A DNA stretch of 64,000 nt from Crocodylus rhombifer (lineage: Eukaryota; Chordata; Crocodylia; Crocodylidae). Where the stretch lies: NCBI GenBank assembly GCA_038503035.1, contig JAVSML010025222.1, positions 62,001 through 126,000 of the forward strand. Reading direction: 5' to 3'. This document shows positions 20,930 to 32,440 of this stretch, piece by piece (positions within the stretch are counted from its first letter, which is position 1; every line of letters starts with the position of its first letter). Both the position numbers and the translations under genes were made by a program. The notes under the pieces are model-generated. The model saw only the letters and a list, made by a program, of their open reading frames with translations. It made no database searches and was not told the DNA's origin.

Positions 20930-22331
20930 AGCCTAGACCAATGAGCGGAACATATACACAGGTAGGCAACAGGGGCCAGGGCAATGCTGAGAATAGGGGG
21001 CCAGTGCACACATCCCCAGGAGGCCTCAAATGCCTCTACACAAATGCTCATAGTATGGGTAACAAGCAGGAGGAACTTACCCTCCTGCTAGCCGACACCA
21101 ACCCAGACATAGTGGGGCTCACTGAAATGTGGTGGGACCCAACGCACAACTGGGCGGTGAATATCAAGGGCTATAGGCTGTACAGGAGGGACAGGACAGG
21201 GAGGAAAGGCGGGGGTATGGTGCTCTACATTAAGGAGGAATACACATCCTCATCAAGTAGCACAGTCAGAGGAGGGGCACACTGAAGTGCTCTGGGTTAC
21301 AATACAAGGAAGTTGAGGGGAAAGAGACTTAACAGTGGGGGTCTACTACAGACTACCCAACGAAGGGGAAGAGCTAGACAAGGAATTCTTAAGTCAGCTC
21401 ATGGAGGCAGTTAGGTCAAAGTACGTGGTCATCATGGATGACCTGAACTTTCCAGACATCTGCTGGGAGGAGCAGTCAGCCAGCTCTGACCGCTCATGTA
21501 GGTTCCTAGCCAAAATGCAGGACCTCCACCTAACCCAGGAGGGGCACAGCCCCACCAGGGGAGACGCCTTGTTGGATCTGATGCTGGCCATGGGCGACGA
21601 CCTGGTGAGGGGGCTGCAGGTGCTTGACCACCTGGGCAATAGCAATGCTGAAATTCGCCTGCTGAAATTCACCATGTAGCACAAGGTGGCAAAGACCTGC
21701 AGCAAGGCAGCAGCCCTAGTTTTCAGGAGGTTGGACTTCAATGAGCTAACAAGAATAGTCCAGGAGGCACTGAGGTCCCTGAGGGGAGGGGAGCCAAGTG
21801 TCCAAGAAGAGTGGTTGCTCCTTAAGGAGATGATCCTCCAAGCCCAAAGGGAGGTAATCCCAACACGGATCAAAGGGAGCAGGAGAGCGCAAAAGATGCA
21901 ATGGCTCACTAGAAGCATCTGAGAATGTCTCCTAGCTAAAAGGGAGGCATACACCTAATGGAAGGGAGGGGTCATCACCAGGGAGGACTATACTACGGTT
22001 GCTTGGGGCTGCAGGGGGGCAGTCAGGAAGGCCAAGGTGGAGATGGAACTGGGACTAGCTTCCCAGATCAAGGACAACAAGAAGTCCTTTTTTAAATACA
22101 TAGGGGGCAAAAACAAGGTACCGGGTAACATGGGGCCCCTGCAAGACACGCTAGGAAATTTGGTCATCGCACCAGATGACAAAGCTAACTTATTTAACGA
22201 CTTCTTTGCCTCCATTTTCCTGATCAGCCCCCCCACTGGGCCTCCCTCAGGCCCCAGAGGAGGCGCACCTAGGCCAAGGGTCAGTGAGGATCTAGTCAGG
22301 GAACTTCTGGAGGGACTGGATGTATTTAAAT
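20930..22331 (+). pseudogene. CR1 ORF2, endonuclease and first part of reverse transcriptase (copy A)
   Basis: The APE-type endonuclease nicks target DNA. Visible motifs are CLYTNAHSMGNK, IVGLTEMWWDP (catalytic Glu), then after a frame break at about 21285 GVYYRLPN and MDDLNFPDICW (expected GDFN, Asp and Asn kept). The SDH motif reads GNSNAEIRL, so Asp and His are lost. The linker (LKEMILQAQREVIPTR, KKSFFKYIGGKNK) leads towards the RT and stops at LDVFK where copy B is inserted. In-frame stops lie at 21677-21679 and 21920-21922. Dead endonuclease. Confidence 0.85.
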
Positions 22332-23533
22332 AGTTTCATAGTTTCACAGTAGTTTCATAGTAGCTAGAGTCGGAAGGGACCTAGGTAGATCATCTAGTCC
22401 GACCCCCTGCCTGAGCAGGAAAGAGCACCGGGGTCAGATGACCCCGGCAAGGTGCTCATCTAACTTCCTTTTAAAAATCCCCAGGCTAGGAGCCTGCACC
22501 ACTTCCCCTGGAAGCTGGTTCCAGGCCCTAGCCGCCCTGACTGTGAAGTAGCGCCTCCTAATATCTAATCTAAATTTACCCTCTGCCAGCTTATGACCGT
22601 TATTCCTGGTCACTCCTGGCAGCGCACGGGGGAACAGGGACTCCCCCAATACCTGCTGATCCCCCCTGACCAGTTTGTAGCAGGCCACAAGGTCCCCCCT
22701 TAACCTTCTCTTGTGGAGGCTAAACAGGTTCAGGTCCCTTAGCCTCTCCTCATAAGGCCTGCCCTGCTGACCCCTGATCATACGAGTGGCCCTCCTCTGA
22801 ACTCTTTCCATATCGTCCACATCCCTCTTGAAGTGTGGCGCCCAGAACTGGACGCAGTACTCCAGCTGCGGCCTGACCAGTGCCGCATAGAGGGGGAGGA
22901 TCACCTCCCTGGACCTGCTCGAGATGCATCTGTGGATGCATGACAGGGTACGGTTGGCCTTCTTGACTGCCTCCCCGCACTGCCGGCCCATGTTCATCGT
23001 GGAGTCAATGACGACTCCAAGATCCTTTTCCGTCTCCGTGCTGGCAAGAGGGGAGTTCCCCAACCTGTAAGTGTGGTGCCGGTTCTTCCTCCCCATGTGC
23101 AACACCTTGCACTTATCAGTGTTAAACCCCATCCTATTCTCATCCGCCCACCGTTGCAACCTGTCAAGGTCAGCTTGTAGCCTATTGCACCCTTCTAGTG
23201 CACCCACATTCCCCCACATCTTAGTGTCATCAGCAAACTTGAACAGGGTGCTTTCTACCCCCTCATCCAAGTCACTGATGAAGATGTTGAACAGTGCGGG
23301 CCCGAGGACCGAGCCCTGCGGAACCCCACTGCCCACGTCCTTCCAGGTCGAGAAGAACCCATCCACTACCACCCTCTGGGTGCGGCCCTCCAACCAGTTG
23401 GCGACCCATTTGACCGTGTGGGCATCGACACCACAGTCTCCCAGCTTTTTGATGAGGACAGGGTGAGAGACAGTGTCGAAAGCCTTCCGGAAGTCCAAAA
23501 AGACTACATCCACAGCAACCCCTGCGTCTAATG
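22332..23533 (-). mobile_element. CR1 LINE copy B, young 5'-truncated insertion with 8-bp target duplication
   Basis: This minus-strand CR1 is flanked by ATTTAAAT at 22324-22331 and 23534-23541. Removing the insert and one duplicate restores the interrupted reading frame of copy A at its LDVFK/SAGPDD junction. The 3' end (left) has the tail of TAGTTTCATAG-type repeats and GTCGGAAGGGACC. The 5' end (right) is truncated inside the RT. Sequence closely resembles copy A, so both belong to one subfamily. Confidence 0.95.
22434..23533 (-). pseudogene. CR1 reverse transcriptase, C-terminal half, uninterrupted frame (copy B)
   Basis: The frame is open from the insertion border to the stop at 22434, with an internal ATG at 23513 giving 359 codons. 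It contains [30 protein letters not shown], the intact catalytic KFADDTKMWG, NTDKCKVLHMGRKN, and the CR1 C-terminus ending KLDEHLAGVI. The lack of stops or frameshifts shows recent insertion. It cannot be a working protein because the endonuclease and the N-terminal RT blocks are missing. Confidence 0.9.
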
Positions 23534-23541
23534 ATTTAAAT

Positions 23542-24980
23542 CAGCGGGTCCGGATGATCTCTACCCCAGAGTGCTGAGGGAATTAGCTGAAGTCATTGCG
23601 GGACCCCTGGCACAGCTGTACGAGCACTCGTGGTGCTCTGGTGTGGTGCCAGAGGACTGGAAGAGAGCCAACGTGGTTCCCATCTTCAAAAAAGGGAGGA
23701 AGGAGGACCTGGGAAACTATAGGCCAGTTAGTCTTACCTTGATCCTGGGTAAACTTTTTGAGAGAATTATTTTGGAACACATCCATGAGAGGCCGGCAGG
23801 GGAGATTATGCTTAGGGGCAACCAACACGAGTTGATTAGATGCAGGTCCTGTCAGACCAACCTGGTGGCCATCTATGACCAGGTGATCAAATCCTTAGAT
23901 GCAGGGGTAGCAGTGGACATAGTCTTTCTGGACTTTTGGAAGGTCTTTGACACTGTCTCTCACCCCATTCTCATTAAAAAACTGGGGGACTGTGGGGTTG
24001 ACACCTACACAGTCAAATGGGTCACCAACTGGCTGGAGGGCCGCACCCAGAGAGTGGTGGTGGATGGGTCATTTTTGACCTGGAGGGATGTGTGCAGTGG
24101 AGTTCCGCAGGGCTTGGGCTTGCACTGTTCAACATCTTCATCAGTGACTTGGACAAGGGGGTAAAAAGCACCCTATTCAAATTCACTGTTGACACTAAGA
24201 TGTGGGGGATGTGGGCACACTAGAAAGGAGGAATAGGCTACAATCAGACCTAGACAGGTTTCAGGGGTGGGTGGACGAGAATAGGATGGGATTCAATACT
24301 GACAAGTGCAAAGTGATGCATCTGGGGAGGAGGAACCAGCACCATACCTACAGGCTGGGGAACTCTCTTCTCATCACAGAGGGAGAAACGGATCTTGGAG
24401 TCACTATTGATGCCAAGATGAGCATGGGCCGGCAGTGTGGGGATGCAGTCAGGAAGGCCAACCACACCTTGTCATGCATCCATAGATGCATCTCAAGCAG
24501 GTCCAAGGAGGTGATACTCCCCCTCTGTGCGGCACTGGTCAGGCTGCAGCTAGAATACTGTGTCCAGTTCTGGGCGCCGCACTTCAGGAGGGATGTGGAC
24601 AACATGGAGAGGGTCCAGAGGAGGGCCACTCGCATGATTGGGGGCAGCAGGGCAGACCCTATGAGGAGAGGCTACAGGACCTTAACCTGTTCAGCCTCCA
24701 CAAGAGAAGGCTGAGAGGGGATCTAGTGGCCTGTTACAAACTAGTCAATGGGATCCAGCAGGCATTGGGGGAGTCCCTGTTCCCCCGAGCTCTACCAGGA
24801 GTGACTAGAAATAATGGTCACAAGCTGGCAGAGGGTAAATTCAAATTAGACATTAGGAGGCGCTACTTCACGGTCAGGGCGGCTAGGATCTGGAACCAGC
24901 TTCCTGACGAAGTGGTTCTGGCTCCTACCTTGGGGGTCTTTAAGACAAGGCTAGACAGTCACCTTGCTGGGGTCGTTTGA
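23542..24980 (+). pseudogene. CR1 ORF2, rest of reverse transcriptase and C-terminus (copy A)
   Basis: After copy B the frame resumes with SAGPDDLYPRVLRELAEVI, then [34 protein letters not shown] and SGVPQG. Directly after GVPQG there is a small deletion and frameshift (24110-24125). The catalytic FADD box reads FTVD (around 24180), so the first Asp is lost. The C-terminal part moves between frames (24202-24714, 24486-24980) and ends RLDSHLAGVV. Clearly inactive and older than copy B. Confidence 0.85.
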
Positions 24981-25298
24981 CCCCAGGACTCTTTCCTGCC
25001 ATGGCAGGGGGGTCGGACTTGATGATCTGCTCAGGTCCCTTCCGACCCTACTAACTACGAAACTATGAAACTATGAGTAGACTGATCTGCTCCACAGTAA
25101 AGAATCACCACTGCTATTAGGCTGAAGTACGTCAATTTACTCCACTGTAGGATAGTCCTGTCAGATACAAGTACTATCCAGTAGGGGAGTAAATTAGATT
25201 AAATGTATGTGTAGATGGTGACACTCAGATTAATTTACTCTGGTGCAAATTGTGCCAGAGTTTATTTAGTTGCATTAATTGCACATGTAGATGCACCC

Positions 25299-26177
25299 TG
25301 TAATTAGAAGATACTACATATTATTTCAACACTAAAAGATGGTTTGTTGAGTCACTGCTAAAGCTTTCCAGGAATACCACTTGCCTTAAGTAATCCATAA
25401 AGATGAAACTTAACTACAGACAGGTCTAAATAATTCTAGAAGATTGTGGACATCCTCATGAGAAACTATGTTGGGGGAAACAGTTTACTGGATGATCTTG
25501 GTTTCAGCAGTGAAAAGGAAGAACTGAAGAGCCTATGCTTAATCTACCTTCTCTACAGGCAGCCTTGACTGTATAGAGTACACAGAGAAAGTCCAAATGG
25601 ATTGTTCCTTCTTGTTCCAGCTGAGCACTAGTAATATTTTTTTGAGTGGCAAGTGACACATCTCCAGATTGCTTTGTGACCATCTTCTTGCCAGACTAAA
25701 ACCCAACTGGTTTTATTCCTAGAGGTAGGTATTAAACTATGTTAACATTTCAGTATAGGAAAAAAGTTAAGCTGCAGAAGGCTAAAGAAATTAAGTCTCT
25801 CTCTAACAGCAGCTAATACTGGTAATGGTTAATGAGGTGTTCACCTCCCTGGAAAACAAAGATTGCTCATCATCAATAAGAAGCCACTTGATCGGCTTTC
25901 TGTAATCAGTTTTACGAATAATCTGCCATGTAGTTCATGGAAATACAAATAATGCCAGTGGATTATTATATGCTAATGATTATCTAGTGGATTTCATATT
26001 CTATATCTTGTCTTATTCAGTTTATAGAAACTGGTAAGAGTTTGTAAAGGCAACAGATTATTGAATTCACTCTGGAGTCTACTTGATCTCAAATGCAAAA
26101 TTATTTTAAAAGATATCCTTCACAGCTTTATACATACAGTGAAAAAGGATTGCTCTTAGAAATGGAAAAGACACATA
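25299..26177. other. No recognisable gene
   Basis: AT-rich unique-looking DNA with short frames only. Confidence 0.4.
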
Positions 26178-26432
26178 GGACATGTCTACACGTTCATTAA
26201 TGTGCTTTAGATACTGCACATTTAGTTTCATACTTGTTTATAAAGTACTAACTAAATACGCAGTACCTAGAGTTACTGTTCAGTAGAGCCAGAGCGCACT
26301 TACTGAGTAATGCTTACTGTACATTAGCCTAATAACACTGTGCAGAAAGCTATTAGTATGGTTTTTGCCATGACGTGCTACTGTGCAGTGTTATTAGGCA
26401 AATATGCAGTAAGCGTCTCATTTAGATGCGCC
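26178..26432. mobile_element. MITE-like element, about 255 bp, with long internal hairpin
   Basis: The ends are GGACATGTCTACACG and TTTAGATGCGCC, a weak inverted pair of the common family. Inside are 33-bp inverted arms at 26313-26345 and 26381-26413, sharing TAATAACACTG and CTTACTG words with a few mismatches. Non-coding. Confidence 0.55.
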
Positions 26433-28160
26433 AATGAGGAGGTTTACGGCTGCTCCATCTTAGGATTTTGTACTGCTGACCCATTAGCCCAGTATCTACC
26501 CATAAGGCTACTGGAGTGAATTCTTCACTGCTCACTGCCAAGTTTACAGCAGTTTCCATGTGTTTTGTACATGTGAACTGGCAACAAGACCACAGATCCA
26601 AGCCTTTGGAAATAAGGTACCATATTTGAGTCATGCATAGATGTATTGTTGGATTGTTTTGGTCAAAGTAACTTATGCATGTGTACCCCTTTATGTGCAA
26701 GTAATTCTGTTCTAAACATTGGAAAATACATGATAAGAATATTTACTTCAACTATTCTGTCAATCTTTTTGTACCTGTTATCATGCTTAGGAGTTGGCTT
26801 TTTGCAATGTGTTTATTTTATTTTGCGCTTTAAAAAAAAAATCACAAAAGTAATTCTAATTCTTCAAATTGTTTGTAAGACTTAAAGTTAAGCGTGTGCT
26901 CATTAATAAGTGTTATAAACCTGTTATAAACCTAACAAATAGGTATGAATAAAATATAAGTTATTAAAGTAATGTAATAGGATGGTAAAGAGCTTATAGG
27001 CTCTTGTAATTAGATGTCCTGTATGTAAACAGTTCCGTTGATAACTTCATCATTTCAACACCTGCAATGTGGGAGATTTCTTGAATATGCCAGAAGGAAA
27101 GAGACTGCTTCCATTATTATCTCTCTCATTTATTAACTCCCAAATGCATAATAAATGTATGAAATACATTAGCGTGCAATTGATACTACTGTTGAAACAT
27201 AAAGGCTTATGCTTTGGAAATAGAAAGCCAAAATGACTATGACAACAAATTCCATATGCTGAGTTAGCAACATCATTATTCGCTTTGAAAGTTCTCTCTC
27301 ATAATGGAAATATTGAAGGTTATAATAAATGAGTTGGCTATGTGATTTATGTGAAAAACTAATGTACTTCCGTATGGAACACTGTCTAGTTCCGTATAAA
27401 TCCCGCACTTAGTGGACAAAATCTGACTCCCAGAGTCACTCAGTCAAATGCCTGCAGAACTGTGAGTTCATGTGGTTCATTTCTTGTTGTCCAAACAGCT
27501 GTTCTTGATAGTCCTCCCTGCAGGTATCTGTTTGGGGATTAGTAATGCTTCACATGGTCGTACATCACAAGAAGTGGATGTGTAATTACATTAAACATGC
27601 TTCATCTCCTTAGATTCACTTATCCTGAATCATTGATATTGGCTCAATTCAATGACATTTCTCCATAGACTGTTTTACTTTTTAGCATAACAGATTATTC
27701 TGCAAATAAAAGTCCTTGCATACCACAACATGCAAGGTGAGCTTTCATATTCAAAGATGAAAAGAGAGGCAATTTTTGTCATTAGCCTTCTCAATGCTTT
27801 CAAAAGCCTGCTTTTCAAAATTGCCCAATAATTTAAGCATTCCAGTTTACATAGGCTTCTGCTAGCTCATCCCGTTTTTGAATATAATTTATAATCTTCA
27901 GTTTATAGACGCACAATATGATTTCCTTTGGAGAATACAGTGAGATTCCATGTACAAAGAGGAGAGGTGAAAGGAAAATAAAGGCCTCAATCCAAGTATA
28001 GTGCCATTTAATAATTCTGATATGAAAGGTAGAACACTACTTAATAGGCCTGTGAAGTTATGTTCACTGCATGTTCCTAACATTGCTGTTGCTAAGGTTC
28101 ATATGATTGACAAATGTTATAGTTTAGTGAATTAAACAATGGTATTTGCAGTATTTCACT
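26433..28160. other. No recognisable gene
   Basis: AT-rich DNA. No domain-like frame or clear repeat boundary. Confidence 0.4.
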
Positions 28161-28242
28161 GATATACCTTAAACCTGAATTTAATAAATAGAGGGGAGTT
28201 GGAAATGAAAAGAATCAGCTAAATTCAGGTTTAAGGTATATC
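28161..28242. repeat. Perfect 23-bp inverted repeat with 36-bp loop
   Basis: Arms at 28161-28183 (GATATACCTTAAACCTGAAT plus TTA) and 28220-28242 are exact reverse complements. The size would suit a small RNA hairpin or a tiny foldback element. Nothing else in the area explains it. Confidence 0.75.
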
Positions 28243-28429
28243 TGTTTTATTTTATTATTATTACTAAGAAATGTGTGTTAATTACCAGAAAATGTTCTAA
28301 ACACGGGGTTAAGCTGCGGTGTTATCCCACAAGGAAGAAGTCCCTCTACATATCTGTGTCTGTTTTTCAGTATTTTACTGATATTTTTTTCCATATCATA
28401 ATATCAAAGCTCTCTAAAATGTAGTTTTG

Positions 28430-29389
28430 CACTGTCTCCCGCCACCCATACTGCTGAGGCATGGCTGAGGCCTGGGTCCCAGGGCACAGGGATGTTCATC
28501 AGTTGCCATACAAAGGGCATGGACTTTTGGGCACTCCCCAACTGACAATTATGGTTGGTGATGGCCAACCACTGTGCCCACAAGGCCTTGACCTTTATGC
28601 TGTGCTGTCTGGTTGTTTCTGTGCTCCTGCATCCAGCCTGACAGCCCTGCATCCAGCATGATAGACATGGGTATTGGAGCACCCACCCTGCTTAAACTGG
28701 CTCTGCATCTCGGCTTCACTACACAGTGCCATGAGTTTCCTCCTGTGACCAGCTGGGGTCCAGGTGGCAGGCATGGATGTGATCATGAGTGCTGGTGAGG
28801 AGGATGCCATTGGGGATCCTACACCTTCCCCCACTGAGGAAGCTACCTGCAGCTGGGCCTGGGGGCTGGCAGCTACATGGCTGGGCCTGGGGCCCGGAGC
28901 AGGCCTGGCAGCCACACGGTACTGTGGTGCCAGGCAGCAGTGCCAGGGTTCAGGCAAGTTAGTGAGGCTAGTCTGCAGCTTGCTCAGGGGGACACAGTGG
29001 GCTGGAGTGGCCTCAGTCACTCTCCTGATGTGTCCTAGGGCTCAAAATGCATACAGGCTTTTAAAGGCCTGAGGCAGAGGCTGCCATAGAGGCAATCCAG
29101 GCCTGGGGCAGGAGAGGTTCCCAGCCGAGAGCCCTGGGGCTAGCCTCAGGTCAGCTGCCTAGTGGCAGTGCTGACCCAGGAGCAAATTTGCTCCTACATT
29201 ATATCTACACATGCATTATTGTGCAGTAACTAATTGTGAGTAACTTTGACATCTGCATTTGCAGGTATCAAAGTTACTTGCAATTAAGGGTTTTTACTGC
29301 ACAATAAGCGTGTATGCGTGTAGACGCACATGCTTACTGCACAGTAAACTATGCTACTGTGAAGTTAAGTGTCTCGTGTAAACACACCC
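28430..29389 (-). mobile_element. Myb/SANT-carrying element, copy 2, truncated
   Basis: The right end AAACACACCC (29389) belongs to the common end family. A hairpin-rich AT segment follows inward (arms TTATTGTGCAGTAA at 29216-29229 and TTACTGCACAATAA at 29294-29307). Then comes an 18-bp palindrome AGGAGCAAATTTGCTCCT (29178-29195) and the GC-rich core with the Myb/SANT remnant. The near-identical word GGGAGCAAATCTGCTCC starts the core of the 43-kb copy, confirming common descent. The left end is missing. Confidence 0.5.
28440..28770 (-). pseudogene. Myb/SANT-like DNA-binding protein, copy 2, broken
   Basis: On the minus strand one frame gives TWTPAGHRR, ALCSEAEMQSQF and SNTHVYH. After a frameshift near 28640-28600 another gives SIKVKALWAQWLAITNHN and VWQLMNIPVPW. 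The order and spacing match copies 1 and 3. Trp and the basic I-K-x-K-A-L helix are kept, and stops and shifts break the rest. It is a decayed trihelix-type Myb/SANT domain of the transposon family. Confidence 0.5.
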
Positions 29390-31170
29390 AGAGAGTTGTA
29401 TACAGTCTCGTGATATTAAGGGACCAGGCTGTGTTGGCTCAGTTCTGAATTAGAGCAGCCCTGGGGTTTCTCTAACTCACAATTGCTGAGGCTCGGTCAA
29501 GCATAACGTGGATCCTTGTCATTCCCTCTCTGCCCGCAGTACATGGCCCACATTGCAATGGTATGGAGGCAGCTGGCACCAAGACTGTCTGTACTGGCTT
29601 AACTCCAGTTTACAGTTACCCCAGCTGGAAGTATTCTCAGCTGGCTAATTTACAGCCAAATTCTTTCTTTCTTCTGATCACTGAATGGCTCAACTGATAA
29701 TCTACCCAAGAAACTACATATATACTGTTCTATATAAAATGTTCTTCCAAAGGAAAATGGTCCCTTTCAAATAAGAATATGTTTGTTAAAAATGTTATAA
29801 TCCAAATTTTCTGTGTTTTTGTTGACCAGCATGGAATCCAAACATATGGACATTTGGGGGCAGGGGGTTGAAACCAGTTTTTTCCCCAGTTTTTCCATTT
29901 AGTTACTTTAGTAGGAAAAGGTGGAAAGATTAAAAAATGGAAAGCATGGGGAAAAAAAACAAGCCTTGAAAAATGAAGAAAATCCACAGGTGGGTGAAGT
30001 CTGACTGCTTGTGGCCTGGCTAAAGTGGGGCAGGAGCGCCGCTTGCCCTGGAACAATGCAGATAGAGGCAGCAGCAGGCTGGGGTTGGGGGACCTGGAAG
30101 GAGGGGATGTGCCTCTGAGGATGGAGGGGAAGGAAGGGAGAAATTGTTGTCTTCTTTGGGGACTTAAAAAAGTCCTCAGCTGTTGCTCCTGCTGTGCGGT
30201 CAAAAAGTGGGAAGGGGGTATAACTGTACCAGTGGGCACCACTTTTGGATCTTCCCCGAAAGTATCCACCAATTTGGGGTGCTCAGTTGAGACACCAGAG
30301 CGCTTGCCATTGTATACAACTATTAGTCCAAAGCTCAGCTCCCTGAGTATCACTTGTGAAGGTTCAGGATTTCTGCAGTTGAAGCTCTGAGGTCAAAATA
30401 GCTTTTATAGAGTTCTGGTAATCTAGCTGTGAGTGTGTTCATAAATAGTTAAAAACAGACATGATTTGGCTGGAAGAAGCAGTGCTTCCTATCCTGCACA
30501 TCACCAAAACCTTTTGCAACCTGAAGAAAAAGAAATAGGCTGCTATCTATAACACTAATAAACAATGTGCTACAGGATCTCTGAAACATTCAGACCTAAA
30601 GTACAGCTATGCTGCATTTATTGTTTTCACATAATGGACTGCATATTTTTAATTTAAAGTCAGATGGACAAGCAGGATATCTGAAATCAATAAACCTCTC
30701 CAAAATAGGACTGTCCATTATTATGTTTCATAGTTGGAGTAACAGTGGTATAGATAGGTATATACCACCTACACTGCAGTACAGAATAGAAACTTTGATT
30801 TCTGTAAGATAGTATTTTCTCTGATCTGCTTTCCATCAGATCTCTCATTAACATAGTACTACATATCTAGCTGAACCTATACTGAGCACAACCCTCTATT
30901 TTTATTACAAGTTTACTACCTGGTACTGTGAATGCAATAATAGAAGGTGCTGACTCTTCCGGTAGTAGTGATACTGCTATGTATAACGCTGAGTCCAGTT
31001 TGGGAAATCAGGGATATTTTTGTACACAGGATACAACAAATGGGTCAGTTTTTGTACACATTTCAATTACCAGCTATGGCCTTGCAATAAACTTATGAAA
31101 AAAAAAATCTCACTGATGTCAACAAATAACTAATATTTGACCATCTGGAAAAAGCATCAGGAACTCAATA
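29390..31170. other. No recognisable gene
   Basis: A 207-codon minus frame at 29730-30353 has Phe/Lys/Pro-biased, low-complexity content and no domain; I consider it chance. No repeat boundaries were found. Confidence 0.4.
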
Positions 31171-31337
31171 CAGTGGTTCCCAATCTTTTTTTCCCATGCT
31201 CCACTGCTGGGAGTGGAGTGAGGAGGCAGTGGAGGACGAGGGGTGGGGGCGAGGGAGCTTCCGGTACATGGTGCAGCTCATCTTTTCTGTGTGGCGCCGC
31301 TGGCATTGCCCCTGCGAGCCAGTGTTGGGAATCACTG
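31171..31337. mobile_element. hAT-type MITE, 167 bp
   Basis: The ends CAGTGGTTCCCAAT and GTTGGGAATCACTG form inverted repeats of hAT character. The middle is GC-rich. The flanking octamers do not match well, so the target duplication has decayed. Confidence 0.55.
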
Positions 31338-32214
31338 CCTTAAAACATCATTACTGTAAAAGAAAAGACAAGAACCTGACATGCTCTCATGACATTTCTT
31401 TATAAATAAAGACCACTATGTCTCAAGAGCTTCTAATGTCTTAAAAAGACAATGAAAACTTAAACTAACTGCCCTTCACCATTCAGGCTCAAATCTTTGT
31501 TTCTTGAAAATTGTCACAGCTGCCCTGAATTGTCATGGCTCTGTTAATGGATGACTTCACTGGAGCTGTCACAAGTTTCAACAGCACTGACCAGCCTCTT
31601 AGACTTTTGGCTTTGTGGTTAGGGGCAGAAATTACACATAAATCAGTATAAATGATTGGAAACCAGTTAAAATCTGTAATGCAACTGAAGTTCAGTGCAC
31701 ATAAACAGTTTTCAAAATGGCTAAGACCAGTTTAAGATAAACCTGGATGGATGTAGTATCAGACTTAACTGATTTTAGGTTAAATCAGTTTATTGAACTT
31801 CTGTCAACTCCAGATCAACTCAGAGTCCTTCAGCATCCCAGAACGCTTTGCATCTCCCCTGCAACCCCACCCCTTGCACTGTGGGCAGGCTACACTTGGT
31901 CCAAGCAGTCTGCTCCAGTCCAGCAGGGAGGAGTGCACTAGCACCCCGCAGCTTCTGGCCTGAGCCACTGCAGGCATGTGATCGTGTTTCTGGATTCACA
32001 AGTAAATGTCTGTTCACTTTTTCATTAGTTTAATCTACATAGTCTAACCTGAGAAGATTGAATCAATTCAGCCTCGGGCTTTTTAATTGTCTGTGCTTAG
32101 CCTGTAAGATAACCTTTTACTTGCACATTCAGATTTACTATGTTACAGAAAAGTGATATTTTATACTAGTCTTTGCCTATGCTACAAGAGAGTGGAACTA
32201 ACTATATTTTTTCC
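31338..32214. other. No recognisable gene
   Basis: Short frames only; the GC-rich patch at 31850-31990 has no identified ends. Confidence 0.4.
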
Positions 32215-32440
32215 AACTTGTGTGCCTGAAGTCAAGCACCTGTACTCATATTTAGGCACCTAAATGAATGATGTGATTTTAAGAAGGGCTAAGTACTTGT
32301 GGTTACCACTGAAGCTGATAGAAGGTGTGCGTGCCCCTCATTTCTGAAAAATATTGTTTGTTCCATAGTTTTAGGGTTTGAAGTATAGTCTTAGATGCCT
32401 GAATTTAGGCACCCAGGTTTGGGTATTTTGGCCCTGAGAG
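32215..32440. repeat. Dispersed repeat with TTTAGGCACCTAAAT words
   Basis: ATTTAGGCACCTAAATGA and later GAATTTAGGCACCCAGG recur within 160 bp around a GATTTTAAGAAGGGC-like middle. This combination is typical of a widespread sauropsid interspersed repeat that I cannot name. Confidence 0.3.

Larger units (their letters stand above)
20490..25077 (+). mobile_element. CR1 LINE copy A, near-complete ORF2, decayed
   Basis: This plus-strand CR1 contains the end of ORF1 (esterase), a whole but broken ORF2 (endonuclease, reverse transcriptase, C-terminal part) and a 3' end with CGGACTTGATGATCTGCTCA and the tail ACTACGAAACTATGAAACTATGA. It is 5'-truncated inside ORF1. A second CR1 (22332-23533, minus) is inserted into its RT; without it the copy is about 3.4 kb. 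The left border is uncertain by about 15 bases. Confidence 0.9.
20446..25298. mobile_element. Inverted-repeat element (MITE) split by a CR1 insertion
   Basis: The left end GGGTGCATCTACACATGTGC (20446-20465) is the inverted partner of GCACATGTAGATGCACCC (25281-25298). TGT flanks both ends. The CR1 complex 20490-25077 sits inside, so the original element was only about 270 bp. The right part holds the hairpin ACTCTGGTGC/GTGCCAGAGT (25237-25261). Same end family as 16355, 26178, 29389 and 63699. Confidence 0.6.

Noticed and set aside
29730..30353. 207-codon minus-strand open frame
   Set aside because: Biased to Phe, Lys, Pro and Ser over low-complexity DNA; no domain, start context or splice structure. 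Probably chance.
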